Shown piece after piece: positions 63,273 through 64,000 of a stretch of 64,000 nucleotides of DNA (the stretch's first letter is position 1; every line of letters starts with the position of its first letter). Made by a program: the position numbers and the translations under genes. The notes beneath the pieces were generated by a model. The model had not been told where the DNA came from, did no database searches, and saw nothing but the letters and a program-made list of their open reading frames with translations. This stretch comes from Primorskyibacter marinus (GTDB lineage Bacteria > Pseudomonadota > Alphaproteobacteria > Rhodobacterales > Rhodobacteraceae), in NCBI RefSeq assembly GCF_003313245.1, contig NZ_QJSD01000002.1:186001-250000 (forward strand), read 5' to 3'.

Positions 63273-64000
63273 GTGACACAATATCCACGCGACATGACAG
63301 GCTATGGCGCGACACCGCCTGCCGCAAACTGGCCCAACGGCGCAAAGATCGCGGTACAGATCGTTCTGAACTATGAAGAGGGCGGCGAGAACAACATTCT
63401 GCATGGCGATGCGGCATCAGAGGCGTTCCTGTCGGAAATCACGGGTGCGCAACCCTGGCCCGGCCAGCGTCACTGGAACATGGAGACGATCTACGAATAC
63501 GGGTCGCGTGCCGGGTTCTGGCGTATCCACCGTATGCTGGGCGACCTGCCGATCACCGTATACGGCGTAACCTCTGCTCTGGCCCGCGCGCCGGAACAGG
63601 TGGCAGCCATGAAGGCCTCGGGCTGGGAAATCGCCAGTCACGGCCTGAAATGGATCGAGCATAAGGATATGTCCGAAGAAGAAGAGCGCGAAACCATTGC
63701 CGAGGCTATCCGCCTGCATACCGAAGTCACCGGTGAGGCACCGCGCGGCTGGTATACGGGCCGGTGTTCCAACAACACCGTCCGGCTTGCCGCGGAAACC
63801 GGTCAATTCGCCTATGTTGCGGACAGCTATGCCGATGATCTGCCTTACTGGATGCAATTCGACGGGCGCGACCAGTTGATCGTGCCCTACACGATGGATT
63901 GCAACGACATGCGGTTCGCCATTCAGGCAGGCTTTACCTCCGGGGATCAGTTCGAAGCCTATCTCAAGGACAGTTTCGATGTCCTTTACGAAGAAGGCTG
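63273..64000 (+). CDS. puuE: Allantoinase PuuE (polysaccharide-deacetylase type), truncated by the window end
   Basis: 243 residues are visible; the frame is still open at the last base. PuuE proteins convert allantoin to allantoate. The start is GTG at 63273, seven bases after AAGGAGG, and the open frame before it belongs to nothing. Diagnostic parts are MTGYGATPPAANWPNGAKIAVQ, VLNYEEGGENN, the GWEIASHGLKWIEHKDMS block and TGRCSNNTVRLA. The catalytic nitrogen ligands are expected in the SHGLKWIEH stretch. With puuD and uraH it would carry urate on to allantoate if allantoin-forming decarboxylase (OHCU decarboxylase) lies outside. Confidence 0.92.
   Translation, partial: MTQYPRDMTGYGATPPAANWPNGAKIAVQIVLNYEEGGENNILHGDAASEAFLSEITGAQPWPGQRHWNMETIYEYGSRAGFWRIHRMLGDLPITVYGVTSALARAPEQVAAMKASGWEIASHGLKWIEHKDMSEEEERETIAEAIRLHTEVTGEAPRGWYTGRCSNNTVRLAAETGQFAYVADSYADDLPYWMQFDGRDQLIVPYTMDCNDMRFAIQAGFTSGDQFEAYLKDSFDVLYEEG

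Overview
This 64 kb window is chromosomal DNA, rich in G+C and densely coding, from an alphaproteobacterium, most likely a marine Rhodobacteraceae (Roseobacter-group) species. Evidence for this: a pca/pob aromatic-acid cluster controlled by a PcaQ-type LysR regulator; a two-domain ALDH16-type aldehyde dehydrogenase beside deoC; a SitABCD metal transporter behind a Fur-family (7-1-7) operator; a serC gene with a structured leader; a membrane urate hydroxylase cluster; and very compact operons in which many stop and start codons overlap as ATGA. I see no IS element, prophage, integrase, CRISPR array, tRNA or rRNA gene. This is mostly stable housekeeping and catabolic territory.

Layout. 1-2.4 kb: thiamine salvage/biosynthesis operon (thiM end, thiE, thiD, a 13-codon mini-ORF, tenA). 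2.4-5.3 kb: an AT-richer pair, motA plus an unrecognised secreted protein, with no other flagellar genes. 5.4-10.2 kb: 4-hydroxybenzoate/protocatechuate degradation (pobA-pcaC-pcaH-pcaG-BKACE, divergent pcaQ). 10.3-15.4 kb: xylose module (ROK regulator; xylB-xylA-mutarotase) with matching palindromes before the regulator and before xylB. 15.6-21.3 kb: trhO, pncA, a hybrid kinase broken by an in-frame TAG, pncB, and arfB with an odd upstream leader. 21.6-26.0 kb: yhhQ, a phytase-like esterase, mepA, an MFS protein and a thioesterase. 26.1-33.7 kb: yggT, recQ, yaaA, a second hybrid kinase, a DUF1089 protein and a thiolase. 33.9-36.8 kb: XRE-cupin regulator and kbl-tdh (threonine to glycine). 36.9-41.3 kb: ALDH16, a small membrane protein, deoC and a glycosyltransferase-like protein. 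41.4-45.4 kb: sitABCD. 45.5-50.7 kb: aminotransferase, sseA, smpB, an alanine:sodium symporter and a universal stress protein. 50.9-57.1 kb: 5-oxoprolinase, SulP transporter and a metallophosphatase. 57.3-60.3 kb: serA and serC. 60.5-64.0 kb: urate catabolism (puuD, LysR, uraH, puuE, the last cut by the window end).

How the genes work together. Several sets form short pathways: 4-hydroxybenzoate to protocatechuate to beta-ketoadipate enol-lactone, with a BKACE enzyme that may replace the CoA-transferase/thiolase end; xylose to xylulose-5-phosphate; NAD salvage by pncA and pncB; threonine to glycine plus acetyl-CoA; 3-phosphoglycerate to phosphoserine; urate to allantoate. Deoxyribose-phosphate aldolase releases acetaldehyde, which the neighbouring ALDH16 could oxidise.

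The points most worth a second look are: a 17-nt exact copy of what I recall as the 16S rRNA 3' end, lying antisense as the ribosome-binding site of an 18-codon ORF before a terminator and arfB; a SitC permease with a DtxR-like C-terminal extension (compare chlamydial YtgCR); nested palindromes before kbl; twin Fur-family boxes before sitA; the amber-split kinase; and a family of palindromes with a fixed TCAAG loop in two intergenic gaps.
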